This document shows positions 8,587-19,119 of a stretch of 52,206 nt of DNA, piece by piece (the stretch's first letter is position 1; each line of letters starts with the position of its first letter). Position numbers and translations under genes: made by a program. The stretch is from Streptomyces exfoliatus (GTDB lineage Bacteria > Actinomycetota > Actinomycetes > Streptomycetales > Streptomycetaceae): assembly GCF_000725545.1 (NCBI RefSeq), contig NZ_JNZP01000034.1, forward strand, positions 1-52,206. Reading direction: 5' to 3'. The notes under the pieces were generated by a model. It was not told the origin of the DNA. It worked only from the letters and a program-made list of their open reading frames with translations, and did not search any database.

Positions 8587-10468
8587 CTCCCCAGTGGGGC
8601 GCGCGGGGCGGGGCTTGCGGGAGGGGCACCCGGGGTCTGGACGGAGTGCGCGCGCGGTGGTGCTCGCCGCGTGCGGCGGACTCCTGGCGACCGGTTGCGC
8701 GACGATGCCCGACAGCGGGGACGTGCAGCCGGTCAAGGGGGTCAACCAGGGCGACTCGCAGGTGCGGGTCTACGCCGTCGCGCCCCGGGAGAACGCGGAT
8801 CCGGACGAGATCGTCGACGGCTTCCTCGAAGCCATGACCAGTGACGACCCCGGCTTCGCCACCGCCCGCAAGTACCTCACGAAGCAGGCCGCGCGGACCT
8901 GGAAGCCGGAGGAGAGCATCACGGTGCTCACCACCGCGCCGGACCGTGACCAGGCCGACCGCAACGCCGACCCCGAGGAGCAGGGCCGCGCCTACCCGCT
9001 CTCCGGCCGCAAGATCGCGACCGTGGACGCCCGGCACGCGTACCAGCCGATCAGCCCCGCCAAGTACCTGACCTCGATCCACGTCGTGCAGCAGCCCACC
9101 GCCAACGGCAAGGGCAAGGAGTGGCGCATCGACGGCCTGCCGCCCGGCCTGGTCCTCGGCGAGGCCGATTTCCTGCGCAACTACCGGTCGGTCAACAAGT
9201 ACTACTTCGCCTCGGGGGAGGACTGGGTCGTCGCCGACCCGGTCTACATCCGCCAGCGTCAGGACCCCGTCACCCGGATGGACCCGGTGACGCAGACGGT
9301 CAAGGCGCTCCTCGAAGGCCCCACGAACTGGCTCAAGCCGGCCGTCGACTCGCGCTTCCCCTCCGGCACGGAGCTGCAGAAGGGCGTCACCACGCTGACG
9401 ACCGACGACCAGTCCACGCTGAAGGTGCCGCTCAACCGCAAGGCGGACCGGGTGGGCGCCGAGGCCTGCCGGCGGATGGCGGCGCAGCTGCTGTTCACGC
9501 TGGGCGACCTGACGTCCGTACGCGTCGAGCAGGTGGAGCTCCAGGACTCGAACGACCGGACGCTGTGCCGCCTCGGCAAGGGACAGGCGGCCGATTTCGC
9601 CGCGGTCCGCAACACGGACAGGGAAGAGCACCCGTACTTCGTCGACGAGCACCACAAGCTGATGATGCTGGTCGTCGGGGGCAAGGAGGCGAACGCGCCC
9701 GTCGAGGTGCCCGGCCCGCTCGGCAAGGGCACCACGCCGCTCCAGTCGGTCGCCGTCGACCGGGGCGAGACCCGCGCCGCAGGGGTCGGGCAGACCGGCC
9801 GGGAGCTCTTCGTCTCCTCCATCACCACGGAGGAGGACGCGTCGCCCGCGCTCCTGAGCAGCAAGGGCGCCAAGCCCGCCGACCGGCTGTCCGCGCCCAG
9901 CTGGGACGGCAGGGGAGACCTCTGGGTCGCCGACCGCGATCCGGCGGCGCCCCAGCTGTGGATGGTGCCGGGCGGCACCGGTGATCCGGTCAAGGTGCGC
10001 ACGCCGTGGCTGCAGGACGACGCGAGGATCGAGTCGCTGCGGGTCTCCGCCGACGGGGTCCGGATCGCTCTGGTGGTCACCAGGGGCGGGGACACGACCC
10101 TGCAGATCGGCCGGGTCCAGCGGCAGACGACGGGCGACGAACCGGTCGTCTCCGTGCTCGACCTCCAGCCCGCCGCGCCCCGGATGGAATCGGTCACGGC
10201 CGTCTCCTGGGCCGGGCCGAGCCGGCTCGTCGTCGTCGGCAAGGAGGCGGGCGGCGTCCAGCAGATCCGCTACCTCCAGACGGACGGTTCGACCTCGGCG
10301 AGCCTGGTGCTGCCCGGTCTGAACGGGGTGACCTCGGTGGCCGCCCCGCACGTCGACAACGTGCCCCTGGTGGCCGACTCCGGCGACGACGGCGTCGTCC
10401 GGCTCGCACCGGGCACCAACTGGCAGCCGGTGGTCAAGACGGGGACCTCGCCCGTCTACCCGGGGTAG
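8576..10468 (+). CDS. lpqB: LpqB, lipoprotein accessory to MtrAB
   Basis: This is a 630-residue membrane-anchored lipoprotein. After a basic start, a hydrophobic stretch leads to the lipobox-like LLATGC, followed by TMPDSGDVQPV as in other LpqB proteins. The N-terminal half contains the GerMN-like region (VTQTVKALLEGPTNWLKPAV). The C-terminal half carries beta-propeller-like repeats of the LpqB domain (SWDGRGDLWVADRD, RVSADGVRIALVV). LpqB binds the outside of MtrB and tunes its activity in actinobacteria. The GTG at 8576 overlaps the mtrB end by eleven bases and has GGGAGG upstream at good spacing. An earlier start would lie deep inside mtrB. Another possible lipobox (LAAC, a few residues earlier) makes the modified cysteine slightly uncertain. 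Confidence 0.94.
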   Translation: MGVDSPVGRAGRGLREGHPGSGRSARAVVLAACGGLLATGCATMPDSGDVQPVKGVNQGDSQVRVYAVAPRENADPDEIVDGFLEAMTSDDPGFATARKYLTKQAARTWKPEESITVLTTAPDRDQADRNADPEEQGRAYPLSGRKIATVDARHAYQPISPAKYLTSIHVVQQPTANGKGKEWRIDGLPPGLVLGEADFLRNYRSVNKYYFASGEDWVVADPVYIRQRQDPVTRMDPVTQTVKALLEGPTNWLKPAVDSRFPSGTELQKGVTTLTTDDQSTLKVPLNRKADRVGAEACRRMAAQLLFTLGDLTSVRVEQVELQDSNDRTLCRLGKGQAADFAAVRNTDREEHPYFVDEHHKLMMLVVGGKEANAPVEVPGPLGKGTTPLQSVAVDRGETRAAGVGQTGRELFVSSITTEEDASPALLSSKGAKPADRLSAPSWDGRGDLWVADRDPAAPQLWMVPGGTGDPVKVRTPWLQDDARIESLRVSADGVRIALVVTRGGDTTLQIGRVQRQTTGDEPVVSVLDLQPAAPRMESVTAVSWAGPSRLVVVGKEAGGVQQIRYLQTDGSTSASLVLPGLNGVTSVAAPHVDNVPLVADSGDDGVVRLAPGTNWQPVVKTGTSPVYPG

Positions 10469-10579
10469 CGACTCCGAGGCGCGGGCCCTCCGGAGGTGAC
10501 ATACCAAGGGCCTACCTGACGTACTTCGCGGTTTTCCACAGGGGTGGCCCGCTGGGTCGTGAAGGCGCACAGTGGAGCC

Positions 10580-11389
10580 ATGCGGGGCTGGTGGCGCGAG
10601 ATCGCCGGGCTGGTGCTGCCGGTCGCCTGCGGAGGCTGCGGCCGGCCGCGCACCGAGCTGTGCCCGTCCTGTGCGGCCGCGCTGACCGGGGCCGGTGCGG
10701 GACCGCGCAGGGTGCGCCCTTCGCCCGAGCCCGCCGGTCTTCCCGTGGTCCACGCCGTCGCGCCGTACGCCGACGTCGTACGGGAACTGCTCCTGGCCCA
10801 CAAGGAACGCGGGGCCCTCCCCCTCGCCCGGCCCCTGGGCAACGCCTTGGCCGATGCCGTGGAGGCGGCCGCCGGTGCCGCCAAGAGCCCGGAGGCGGCT
10901 CCCCTGCTCCTCGTACCGGTGCCGTCCTCCCGGCGCTCCGTACGGGCGCGTGGCCACGATCCGACGCGGCGGATCGCGCTGGCCGCGGCGGCGCGGCTGC
11001 GGTCCGCGGGACGGCGGGCGCGGGTCGTGCCCGTGCTGCGGCAGCGGCGGTACGTGGCGGACCAGGCGGGGCTGGGAGCGCGTGGGCGGCTCGCGAACCT
11101 CTCCGGCGCCCTGGAGCTCGTGCCGGGCGGCGGACGGCTGCTCGGGGCGGGAGAGGTGGTGCTGGTGGACGACCTGATGACCACGGGGGCCTCGCTGGCG
11201 GAGGCCGCGCGAGCCCTCGGAGCCGTCCACCGTCCGTTCATTCCCGGAATACCGCAGGGTTTACCGGCGGGTTCCGCGCAGCATGGATTCGAACAGCGGG
11301 CGGCGGCTGTGATCGCATCCTCTCCCGCTTCGTTCGAATTAAACCGGAACTTGTCGGGGAGTTGGATCGTTGCAGGTGGTGAGAGGTGA
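10580..11389 (+). CDS. ComF-family phosphoribosyltransferase-like protein
   Basis: This is a ~269-residue cytosolic protein. The N-terminus has a four-cysteine zinc-ribbon pattern (CGGCGRPRTELCPSC). A type I phosphoribosyltransferase fold follows, with the family motif VPVPSSRRSVRARGHDPT and the PRPP-binding loop VVLVDDLMTTGAS. ComF proteins take part in DNA uptake in competent bacteria. In Streptomyces, which is not known to be naturally competent, the role is unclear and could lie in nucleotide salvage or DNA repair. The ATG at 10580 is chosen because the protein then begins with the usual short helix before the cysteines; a GTG at 10544 is the alternative. It lies between lpqB and hpf, as in other Streptomyces. 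Confidence 0.88.
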   Translation: MRGWWREIAGLVLPVACGGCGRPRTELCPSCAAALTGAGAGPRRVRPSPEPAGLPVVHAVAPYADVVRELLLAHKERGALPLARPLGNALADAVEAAAGAAKSPEAAPLLLVPVPSSRRSVRARGHDPTRRIALAAAARLRSAGRRARVVPVLRQRRYVADQAGLGARGRLANLSGALELVPGGGRLLGAGEVVLVDDLMTTGASLAEAARALGAVHRPFIPGIPQGLPAGSAQHGFEQRAAAVIASSPASFELNRNLSGSWIVAGGER

Positions 11390-11419
11390 AAGCACCCGTA
11401 CGGAGGTATATCGCGGTAG

Positions 11420-11435
11420 CGGGTGCCGACACCCG
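11420..11435 (+). terminator. Short hairpin after the ComF-family gene
   Basis: CGGGTG and CACCCG form a 6-bp stem around CCGA, 30 bases after the comF-like stop. There is no T tract. It could be a weak terminator, or it could lie upstream of the hpf leader promoter (TATGTT at 11447-11452). Confidence 0.35.
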
Positions 11436-11446
11436 TCCGAAGGGGC

Positions 11447-11452
11447 TATGTT
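11447..11452 (+). promoter_or_regulatory. Candidate -10 element of the hpf leader
   Basis: TATGTT matches the TANNNT pattern of housekeeping -10 boxes and would start RNA near 11459. The hexamer 17-18 bases upstream (TGCCGA) is a poor -35 match. The assignment rests mainly on position ahead of the long hpf leader. Confidence 0.35.
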
Positions 11453-11458
11453 CGGTTG

Positions 11459-11680
11459 TGGGGAATGGTGGAAGCCATCGCCTCGACGAATACTGGTTGC
11501 GCCTGCAGGACAGGAGTTCAGAGCGAATTAACCTCTTGTCGATGGGGTGGGGATCTTGTCGACTGGGGAGGAGGAGGTGAAAGTCGCCAAGTCCGAGCTC
11601 CGGTAATCGACCGGAGTCTGGTGCAAAGGGAGATGCCCGGCGGCCCAGGGGCCGACCAGGCGATCCGGGAACGGAGTTCT
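11459..11680 (+). ncRNA. Candidate raiA-type structured RNA upstream of hpf
   Basis: About 220 bases between a possible promoter and the hpf ribosome-binding site hold no credible reading frame. They contain several RNA-like features. A stem CTCCGG/CCGGAG closes a seven-base TAATCGA loop (11598-11616). A stem CGGCC/GGCCG with a CAGG loop lies at 11641-11654. A nine-base direct repeat TCTTGTCGA occurs at 11534 and 11554, each copy followed by TGGGG or CTGGGG. A purine-rich GGGGAGGAGGAGGTGAAAG stretch and A-rich unpaired segments are unusual for this genome. The raiA RNA class was described upstream of raiA/hpf genes in Firmicutes and Actinobacteria. Identity is inferred from position and composition, not from a covariance match; it could instead be a simple long 5' leader. 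Confidence 0.45.
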
Positions 11681-11682
11681 GC

Positions 11683-12363
11683 GTGGACATCGTCGTCAAG
11701 GGCCGCAAGACCGAGGTGCCCGAGCGGTTCCGCAAGCACGTGGCCGAGAAGCTGAAGCTGGAGAAGATCCAGAAGCTCGACGGCAAGGTGATCAGCCTCG
11801 ACGTCGAGGTGTCCAAGGAACACAACCCGCGGCAGGCCGACAGGTCCGACCGCGTGGAGATCACCCTCCACTCCCGAGGCCCGGTGATCCGGGCGGAAGC
11901 TGCGGCAGGCGACCCGTACGCAGCGCTCGACCTCGCCAGCGACAAGCTCGAGGCGCGACTGCGGAAGCAGCACGACAAGCGGTACACCCGCCGCGGAAGC
12001 GGCAGGCTTTCGGCGGCCGAAGTCGGGGACGTGGTTCCCGGCGTCGCCCAGTTCAACGGAGACGGCCAGCTGGTCGCCGACGAGTCCGAGAAGGTGCCCA
12101 CCACGATGATGGGCTCGATCGAAGTCCAGGGCGAAGGCCCGCTGGTGGTCCGCGAGAAGACCCACCGGGCCGCACCCATGACGCTCGACCAGGCGCTCTA
12201 CGAGATGGAGCTGGTCGGCCACGACTTCTATCTCTTCGTCGACTCCGACACGAAGCAGCCGAGCGTCGTCTACCGACGACACGCGTACGACTACGGCGTC
12301 ATCCATCTCGAGGGCGACCCGCTTGCCGAGGCCGGCGGTGCCGGCGGTGCGCTCGGCGGCTGA
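11683..12363 (+). CDS. hpf: Long-form ribosome hibernation promoting factor
   Basis: This 226-residue protein has the S30AE/RaiA ribosome-binding domain at residues 1-~100 (MDIVVKGRKTEVPERFRKHV, then ITLHSRGPVIRAE). A linker leads to the C-terminal long-HPF dimerisation domain (about 165-222: MTLDQALYEMELVGHDFYLF, then VVYRRHAYDYGVIHL). Long HPF binds the 30S decoding region and dimerises 70S ribosomes into inactive 100S particles during stress or stationary phase. The GTG at 11683 follows ACGGAG and starts the protein at the canonical position. A ~290-base leader without a gene precedes it, which suggests RNA-level control. A strong terminator follows at 12399. Confidence 0.95.
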   Translation: MDIVVKGRKTEVPERFRKHVAEKLKLEKIQKLDGKVISLDVEVSKEHNPRQADRSDRVEITLHSRGPVIRAEAAAGDPYAALDLASDKLEARLRKQHDKRYTRRGSGRLSAAEVGDVVPGVAQFNGDGQLVADESEKVPTTMMGSIEVQGEGPLVVREKTHRAAPMTLDQALYEMELVGHDFYLFVDSDTKQPSVVYRRHAYDYGVIHLEGDPLAEAGGAGGALGG

Positions 12364-12398
12364 CGGCCGGCCGCCGCACTCACCCGGTCGCCCCTCAC

Positions 12399-12436
12399 GG
12401 TGCCCCTGGAGCGCCCTTCGCGCCCCCAGGGGCACC
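12399..12436 (+). terminator. Terminator hairpin of hpf
   Basis: An 11-bp perfect stem, GGTGCCCCTGG paired with CCAGGGGCACC, encloses a loop with a further GCG/CGC pairing. It lies 36 bases after the hpf stop. There is no T run, as is common in Streptomyces. The remaining bases to the next start at 12569 hold two GTGCACG motifs and a GGGGGAGGAACG ribosome-binding site. Confidence 0.75.
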
Positions 12437-12568
12437 CCCGTGCGTGCACGGGATCACTCCATCGACGCCCGGGCATGAAATCATGGCGTGCACGCCAACC
12501 GGTGCTCGACGAGTACGGGTTGGGGGACCGGAAACGAATTCAGGCCACGGCCTTCAGGGGGAGGAACG

Positions 12569-13321
12569 ATGGCGGACAGCTTCGGGCCGGTGCTCAGCGG
12601 GCGTGAGCACGGTAGTGCGGTCCCGGAGGGATCGGATTCGGACAGCGGTGCATTCCGCAAAGAGCCGATCAGGGTCCTCGTGGTGGACGACCATGCCCTC
12701 TTCCGCCGGGGACTGGAGATCGTCCTCGCGCAGGAGGAGGACATCCAGGTCGTCGGAGAGGCCGGCGACGGGGCGGAGGCCGTCGACAAGGCCGCCGATC
12801 TGTTGCCCGACATCGTCCTGATGGACGTGCGGATGCCGCGGCGCGGGGGCATCGAGGCGTGCACCTCCATCAAGGAGGTGGCACCCAGCGCGAAGATCAT
12901 CATGCTGACGATCAGCGACGAGGAGGCCGACCTCTACGACGCGATCAAGGCGGGCGCCACCGGCTACCTCCTCAAGGAGATCTCCACCGACGAGGTCGCG
13001 ACGGCCATCCGCGCGGTCGCGGACGGGCAGTCGCAGATCAGCCCCTCGATGGCGTCGAAGCTGCTCACCGAGTTCAAGTCGATGATCCAGCGCACGGACG
13101 AGCGCAGGCTCGTGCCCGCGCCCCGGCTGACCGACCGCGAGCTGGAGGTCCTCAAGCTCGTCGCGACCGGGATGAACAACCGGGACATCGCCAAGGAGCT
13201 GTTCATCTCCGAGAACACGGTGAAGAACCACGTGCGCAACATCCTGGAGAAGCTGCAGCTGCACTCCAGGATGGAGGCCGTGGTCTACGCGATGCGGGAG
13301 AAGATCCTCGAGATCAGGTAG
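12569..13321 (+). CDS. Orphan NarL/FixJ-type response regulator
   Basis: This is a 250-residue regulator. An unusual ~32-residue acidic/Ser-rich N-terminal extension precedes the receiver domain, which has D40/D41, phospho-acceptor D86 (VLMDVRMP), MLTISDEE and a GYLLKE lysine. A LuxR/NarL helix-turn-helix closes the protein (LTDRELEVLKLVATGMNNRD, then ISENTVKNHVRNILEKLQLH). No histidine kinase lies on either side, so it is an orphan here. The ATG at 12569 is chosen because GGGGGAGGAACG precedes it at ideal spacing; the longer open frame lacks this. It converges on the YcaQ-like gene, with 13 bases between the stops. Targets are unknown. Confidence 0.92.
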   Translation: MADSFGPVLSGREHGSAVPEGSDSDSGAFRKEPIRVLVVDDHALFRRGLEIVLAQEEDIQVVGEAGDGAEAVDKAADLLPDIVLMDVRMPRRGGIEACTSIKEVAPSAKIIMLTISDEEADLYDAIKAGATGYLLKEISTDEVATAIRAVADGQSQISPSMASKLLTEFKSMIQRTDERRLVPAPRLTDRELEVLKLVATGMNNRDIAKELFISENTVKNHVRNILEKLQLHSRMEAVVYAMREKILEIR

Positions 13322-13334
13322 GGCGCGGGGGCGC

Positions 13335-14507
13335 TCAGGACAGGGCCCGCACCAGCTCGGGTGCGAGCTCGGGGTGGTTCACCCGGTCCGGCACCACCGA
13401 CACCGCGTCGCAGCCGACCCACTCGGCCGCCTCGCGCAGCGCCTGCGCGACCGCGGGCACGGCCTTGGGGCCGTCGAGCGTCACCTGGCGGGCGACGAGC
13501 GTCCTGCCCTCGCGCGCGGGGTCCACCCTGCCGACCAGACGGCCGCCGGCGAGGACCGGCATCGCGAAATAGCCGTGCACCCGCTTCGGCTTCGGCACGT
13601 ACGCCTCCAGGCGGTGGGCGAAGCCGAAGATCCGCTCCGTCCTTGCCCGCTCCCAGATCAGCGAGTCGAACGGCGACAGCAGCGTCGTACGGTGCCGGCC
13701 GCGCGGCGGGGAGGCCAGCGCCGCCGGGTCCGCCCAGGCGGGCTTCCCCCAGCCCGCGACCGTGACCGGCACGAGCCCCGACGCCTCGACCACCGCGTCG
13801 AACTGCTCACCCTTGATCCGGTGGTAGTCGGCGATGTCCGCGCGCGTGCCCACGCCCAGCGCCTCGCCGGCCTGCCGCACCAGGCGCCGCACGCACTCGG
13901 TGTCGTCCAGGTCGTCATGGAGCAGGGCCTGCGGGATCGCCCGCTCGGCCAGGTCGTACACCCGCTTCCAGCCGCGCCGCTCGACCACGACCACCTCGCC
14001 GAACATCAGCGCCCGCTCGACGGCGATCTTGGTCTCGGACCAGTCCCACCACTCGCCCTTGTTCTTCGCGCCGCCCAGTTCGGTCGCCGTCCGGGGGCCC
14101 TCGTCCCGCAGCTGGGCGATGACCTTGTCGTACGCGCCCGCCGAGAGGTCGTGGTGCCAGTGCGGGCGGTCGCGGTAGGCGCGGCGGCGGAACGCGAAGT
14201 GCGGCCATTCCTCGACGGGCAGGATGCAGGCCGCGTGGGACCAGTACTCGAAGGCGTGCGCGTCGGTCCAGTACGCGTCCTCGACCGTCGTACGGCCGAC
14301 GGCGCCCAGGCGCGCGTACGGGATGAGCTCGTGGGAGCGGGCCAGTACGGAGATCGTGTCGAGCTGCACCTGGCCCAGGGCCCGCAGGACCCCGCGCACC
14401 CCGGCACGGCGGTCGGTGGCGCCCAGGAAGCCCTGGGCGCGCAGCGCGATCCGGCGGGCTTCGTCGGCGGACAGTTCGGCGGCGGTGTGGCGGGGCACAG
14501 TCGTCAT
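13335..14507 (-). CDS. YcaQ/AlkX-like crosslink-repair DNA glycosylase family protein
   Basis: This is a 390-residue winged-helix (HTH_42) protein. Residues 10-60 hold ADEARRIALRAQGFLG and then the segment VQLDTISVLARSHELIPYAR, which aligns by eye with the E. coli YcaQ stretch containing the catalytic Q-x-D motif. The AlkZ branch has Q-x-Q instead. YcaQ/AlkX enzymes excise alkylated bases and unhook interstrand crosslinks; relatives protect Streptomyces from their own crosslinking antibiotics. The later sequence includes LLSPFDSLIWERARTERIFG and PVLAGGRLVGRVDPAREG, typical of the family. The ATG at 14507 (MTTVPRHTAAEL) is preferred over an upstream one at 14531. It stands alone, convergent with the orphan regulator, so its role is probably general repair. 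Confidence 0.86.
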   Translation of the reverse strand: MTTVPRHTAAELSADEARRIALRAQGFLGATDRRAGVRGVLRALGQVQLDTISVLARSHELIPYARLGAVGRTTVEDAYWTDAHAFEYWSHAACILPVEEWPHFAFRRRAYRDRPHWHHDLSAGAYDKVIAQLRDEGPRTATELGGAKNKGEWWDWSETKIAVERALMFGEVVVVERRGWKRVYDLAERAIPQALLHDDLDDTECVRRLVRQAGEALGVGTRADIADYHRIKGEQFDAVVEASGLVPVTVAGWGKPAWADPAALASPPRGRHRTTLLSPFDSLIWERARTERIFGFAHRLEAYVPKPKRVHGYFAMPVLAGGRLVGRVDPAREGRTLVARQVTLDGPKAVPAVAQALREAAEWVGCDAVSVVPDRVNHPELAPELVRALS

Positions 14508-14582
14508 GGACCGCACCCTAGGCCCCGGCACCGACAGTCGGCTCGGCCTTCGCTCCGGAGGGCCGGGCGTACCACTCGGGGG

Positions 14583-15170
14583 TCAGGTCCTGGCGGGCAG
14601 GTCGGGGGCCGGGAGGTAGGGCAGCGGGCTCGGGAGGCCGAAGTCGGAGGGGAGCAGGGCGCCGACCCAGCAATCGCGGAGCGTCCCCTTGTTGACCAGG
14701 GCGGCGCGCTGGACGCCCTCGACGACGAAGCCGACGCGCTCGGCCACCGCGCGCGAAGCGGCGTTGCCGACCTCGGCGCGCCACACCAGGCGGGTGCAGC
14801 CGAGACCGGTGAAGGCCCAGTGGGCGAGGGCGCGGGCGATCTCTGTCATGTAGCCGCCGCCGCGGTGCTCCTCGGCCAGCCAGAAGCCGATCTCCCAGGC
14901 GCCGCCGTCGCGGCTGCTCAGGGAGGCGGCGGCGAGCAGCGGGCCGCCGGCCAGGGGCTCGACGGCGAACGCGTACTCGGTGTCCTCGCGCCAGCCGTCG
15001 GGCACCAGCCGGTTCAGGAAGAAGTCGGCGTCCTGGCGGGTGTAGGGATCGGGGACGGTGGTCCAGCGCCGGATGGCGGGGTCCTGGCAGATCTCGTACA
15101 CGGCCTCGGCGTCGCCGGGGACGAAGTTCCGCAGGCGGAGCCGGTCGGTGGTGAGGGTGATGGGTTCCAT
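14583..15170 (-). CDS. GNAT-family N-acetyltransferase (RimJ/RimL-like)
   Basis: This is a ~195-residue acetyltransferase. It opens with the typical beta strand [20 protein letters not shown] and has the motif A region [20 protein letters not shown] (acetyl-CoA pyrophosphate loop R/G-x-x-G). A later [20 protein letters not shown] segment is typical of RimJ/RimL-type enzymes that acetylate protein N-termini or small amines. The ATG at 15170 places MEPITL at the usual position; the frame continues upstream to 15239 without support. It is divergent from secA and not obviously co-regulated with it. The acceptor substrate cannot be told from sequence. Confidence 0.87.
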   Translation of the reverse strand: MEPITLTTDRLRLRNFVPGDAEAVYEICQDPAIRRWTTVPDPYTRQDADFFLNRLVPDGWREDTEYAFAVEPLAGGPLLAAASLSSRDGGAWEIGFWLAEEHRGGGYMTEIARALAHWAFTGLGCTRLVWRAEVGNAASRAVAERVGFVVEGVQRAALVNKGTLRDCWVGALLPSDFGLPSPLPYLPAPDLPART

Positions 15171-15312
15171 GCCGGGATTGTGGTGACCTCGCGGACCGGA
15201 AGCGAACACTTTTCGGATGGGGCGGCACCTTCCGCCCACCTCGTGCGTTCTCTTTCCGGGTGGACGTACGGCTCCGGCACTGTAGGCCTCCCTTCGCGAG
15301 GGCGGTCTCGCT

Positions 15313-15318
15313 TACGAT
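15313..15318 (+). promoter_or_regulatory. Candidate -10 box of secA
   Basis: TACGAT fits the TANNNT consensus and lies ~90 bases before the secA GTG in a 239-base divergent gap (15171-15409). No convincing -35 hexamer is at the right spacing. A short CCTC/GAGG inverted repeat lies just upstream. Confidence 0.35.
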
Positions 15319-15409
15319 GGCCGTTGCGGTGGGGACCACCTGCCGTGCCCGCGCTCGCGTCCATGACAAGACCCAGTGCCAGGCCCGACCGGCAAGGAGA
15401 GCAGCCTCA

Positions 15410-18220
<2,811 letters not shown>

Positions 18221-18240
18221 CGCCGTGCCGCTGAGACGGT

Positions 18241-18267
18241 GACGGTGAGCCCCTTCGGCTCGCCGTC
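18241..18267 (+). terminator. Terminator hairpin of secA
   Basis: GACGGTGAGCC pairs with GGCTCGCCGTC (11 bp, one G-T wobble) around a CCTTC loop, 20 bases after the secA stop. There is no T tract. The convergent Rv3235-family gene ends at 18309, so the hairpin may serve both directions. Confidence 0.7.
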
Positions 18268-18308
18268 GTACGAGGGGTCGGTCGCCCGGTGGGCGGTCGG
18301 CCCCTTCG

Positions 18309-18845
18309 TCATGCGTGCCGGGTGGGCGCGGCCCCCGCGCCGAGGCCGTCGAGTTCGACCGCGGCGCAGCGCCAGCGCTGGTCGGCGCCGCGCTCCAGAC
18401 GGAAGGCCATCGCCCGGACGCGGGGGCCGGTGGCGATGGTCGCGAAGGCCTCCACCGCGGTCCGGCCGGCGTCCACCTGGACCGAGCAGCGGCGCAGGAC
18501 GGGACGGGGGCCGAGGGACCGCAGGGGCGTCTCGGGGGCGATCCTGACCAGCTGCTCGTACGCCTCGCCGACGGTGTGGCCGAGCATCCAGTGGACCGGC
18601 CGTTCTCCGCTGAGCACGGCGAGCAGGCGCTCGGCGAAGACGGTGTGCGGGGGGAGCGTGCGCGGGGGAGCCGTGCGGGGGTGGGCCCCCGCGGGGCCGC
18701 GGGGGCGGGTGCCGGCGGGGCCGCCGGGGGCGGTGCGGGGGCGTGGGGCGCGGGGGCGGGTGCTCGCCGTGCCGGGGTGGGGCTGCGGCGTGGTGGCGGG
18801 TGCGGGTGCGGCTGCGGCTGCGGTGCTGGCGAGCGTGGCGTTCAT
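18309..18845 (-). CDS. Rv3235-family protein
   Basis: This is a 178-residue protein. The first ~75 residues are Ala/Pro/Arg-rich with repeated PRGPAGxxPR-like stretches and look disordered. The conserved part (about 78-178) contains FAERLLAVLSGERPVHWMLG, EAYEQLVR and RRCSVQVDAGRTAVEAFATI, and ends in a basic region near FRLERGADQRWRCAAVELDG. This pattern is found in actinobacterial Rv3235-family proteins encoded next to secA. The family has no established biochemical role. The gene is convergent with secA and divergent from the DUF6912 gene, with 274 bases between starts. It could interact with the Sec or envelope machinery, but that is only a guess from position. Confidence 0.75.
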   Translation of the reverse strand: MNATLASTAAAAAPAPATTPQPHPGTASTRPRAPRPRTAPGGPAGTRPRGPAGAHPRTAPPRTLPPHTVFAERLLAVLSGERPVHWMLGHTVGEAYEQLVRIAPETPLRSLGPRPVLRRCSVQVDAGRTAVEAFATIATGPRVRAMAFRLERGADQRWRCAAVELDGLGAGAAPTRHA

Positions 18846-19119
18846 GGCGGTCCCCTGTCGTTGCGTGACCGGTTGGTACCAGTCAGTAACTTCCGTTGGG
18901 GATCTTGTACGGGTGGGCCCGGAGCCACCGCAAGGTGCCCGGTGCCGGGAAGTGGACCGGAAGGGGAATCACCTATCCGGGTGACGCCGTGAAAAATCGG
19001 CTCTCCGGGGCCCGGAACCTCCCCGCCCGCGGTGGACGAGGGCGGGGAGCGGGCGGGAACCCCGAAGGGGGACTCCGCACGTATCCTGAGGGCCTCTCCG
19101 ACTACGAAAGCGGCCAGCC
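18846..19119. other. Divergent intergenic region with two inverted repeats
   Basis: No gene is seen in these 274 bases. TCACC-N6-GGTGA (18969-18984) is a small palindrome suited to a regulator. CTCCCCGCC/GGCGGGGAG (19019-19049) is a 9-bp stem with a 13-base loop. TATCCT at 19082-19087 could be a -10 box giving a ~26-base leader for the DUF6912 gene. Nothing ties these elements to a known riboswitch. Confidence 0.4.

Noticed and set aside
11462..11500. A SigR-type promoter (GGAAT-N18-GTT) before hpf
   Set aside because: GGAAT is present at 11462, but the next GTT is ~29 bases away, so the spacing does not fit.
11386..11580. Small reading frames within the hpf leader
   Set aside because: The possible 64- and 110-codon frames lack ribosome-binding sites and recognisable sequence, overlap each other in different frames, and fall in the region with RNA-like structure.
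18860..18892. MtrA-like half-sites (GTGAC and GTAAC) upstream of the Rv3235-family gene
   Set aside because: The half-sites are in opposite reading sense with ~22-base spacing and no direct-repeat arrangement, so they are likely chance.
18846..19119. A riboswitch in the Rv3235/DUF6912 gap
   Set aside because: I looked for conserved cyclic dinucleotide or metabolite riboswitch features. Only two simple inverted repeats are visible and neither matches a known consensus by eye.
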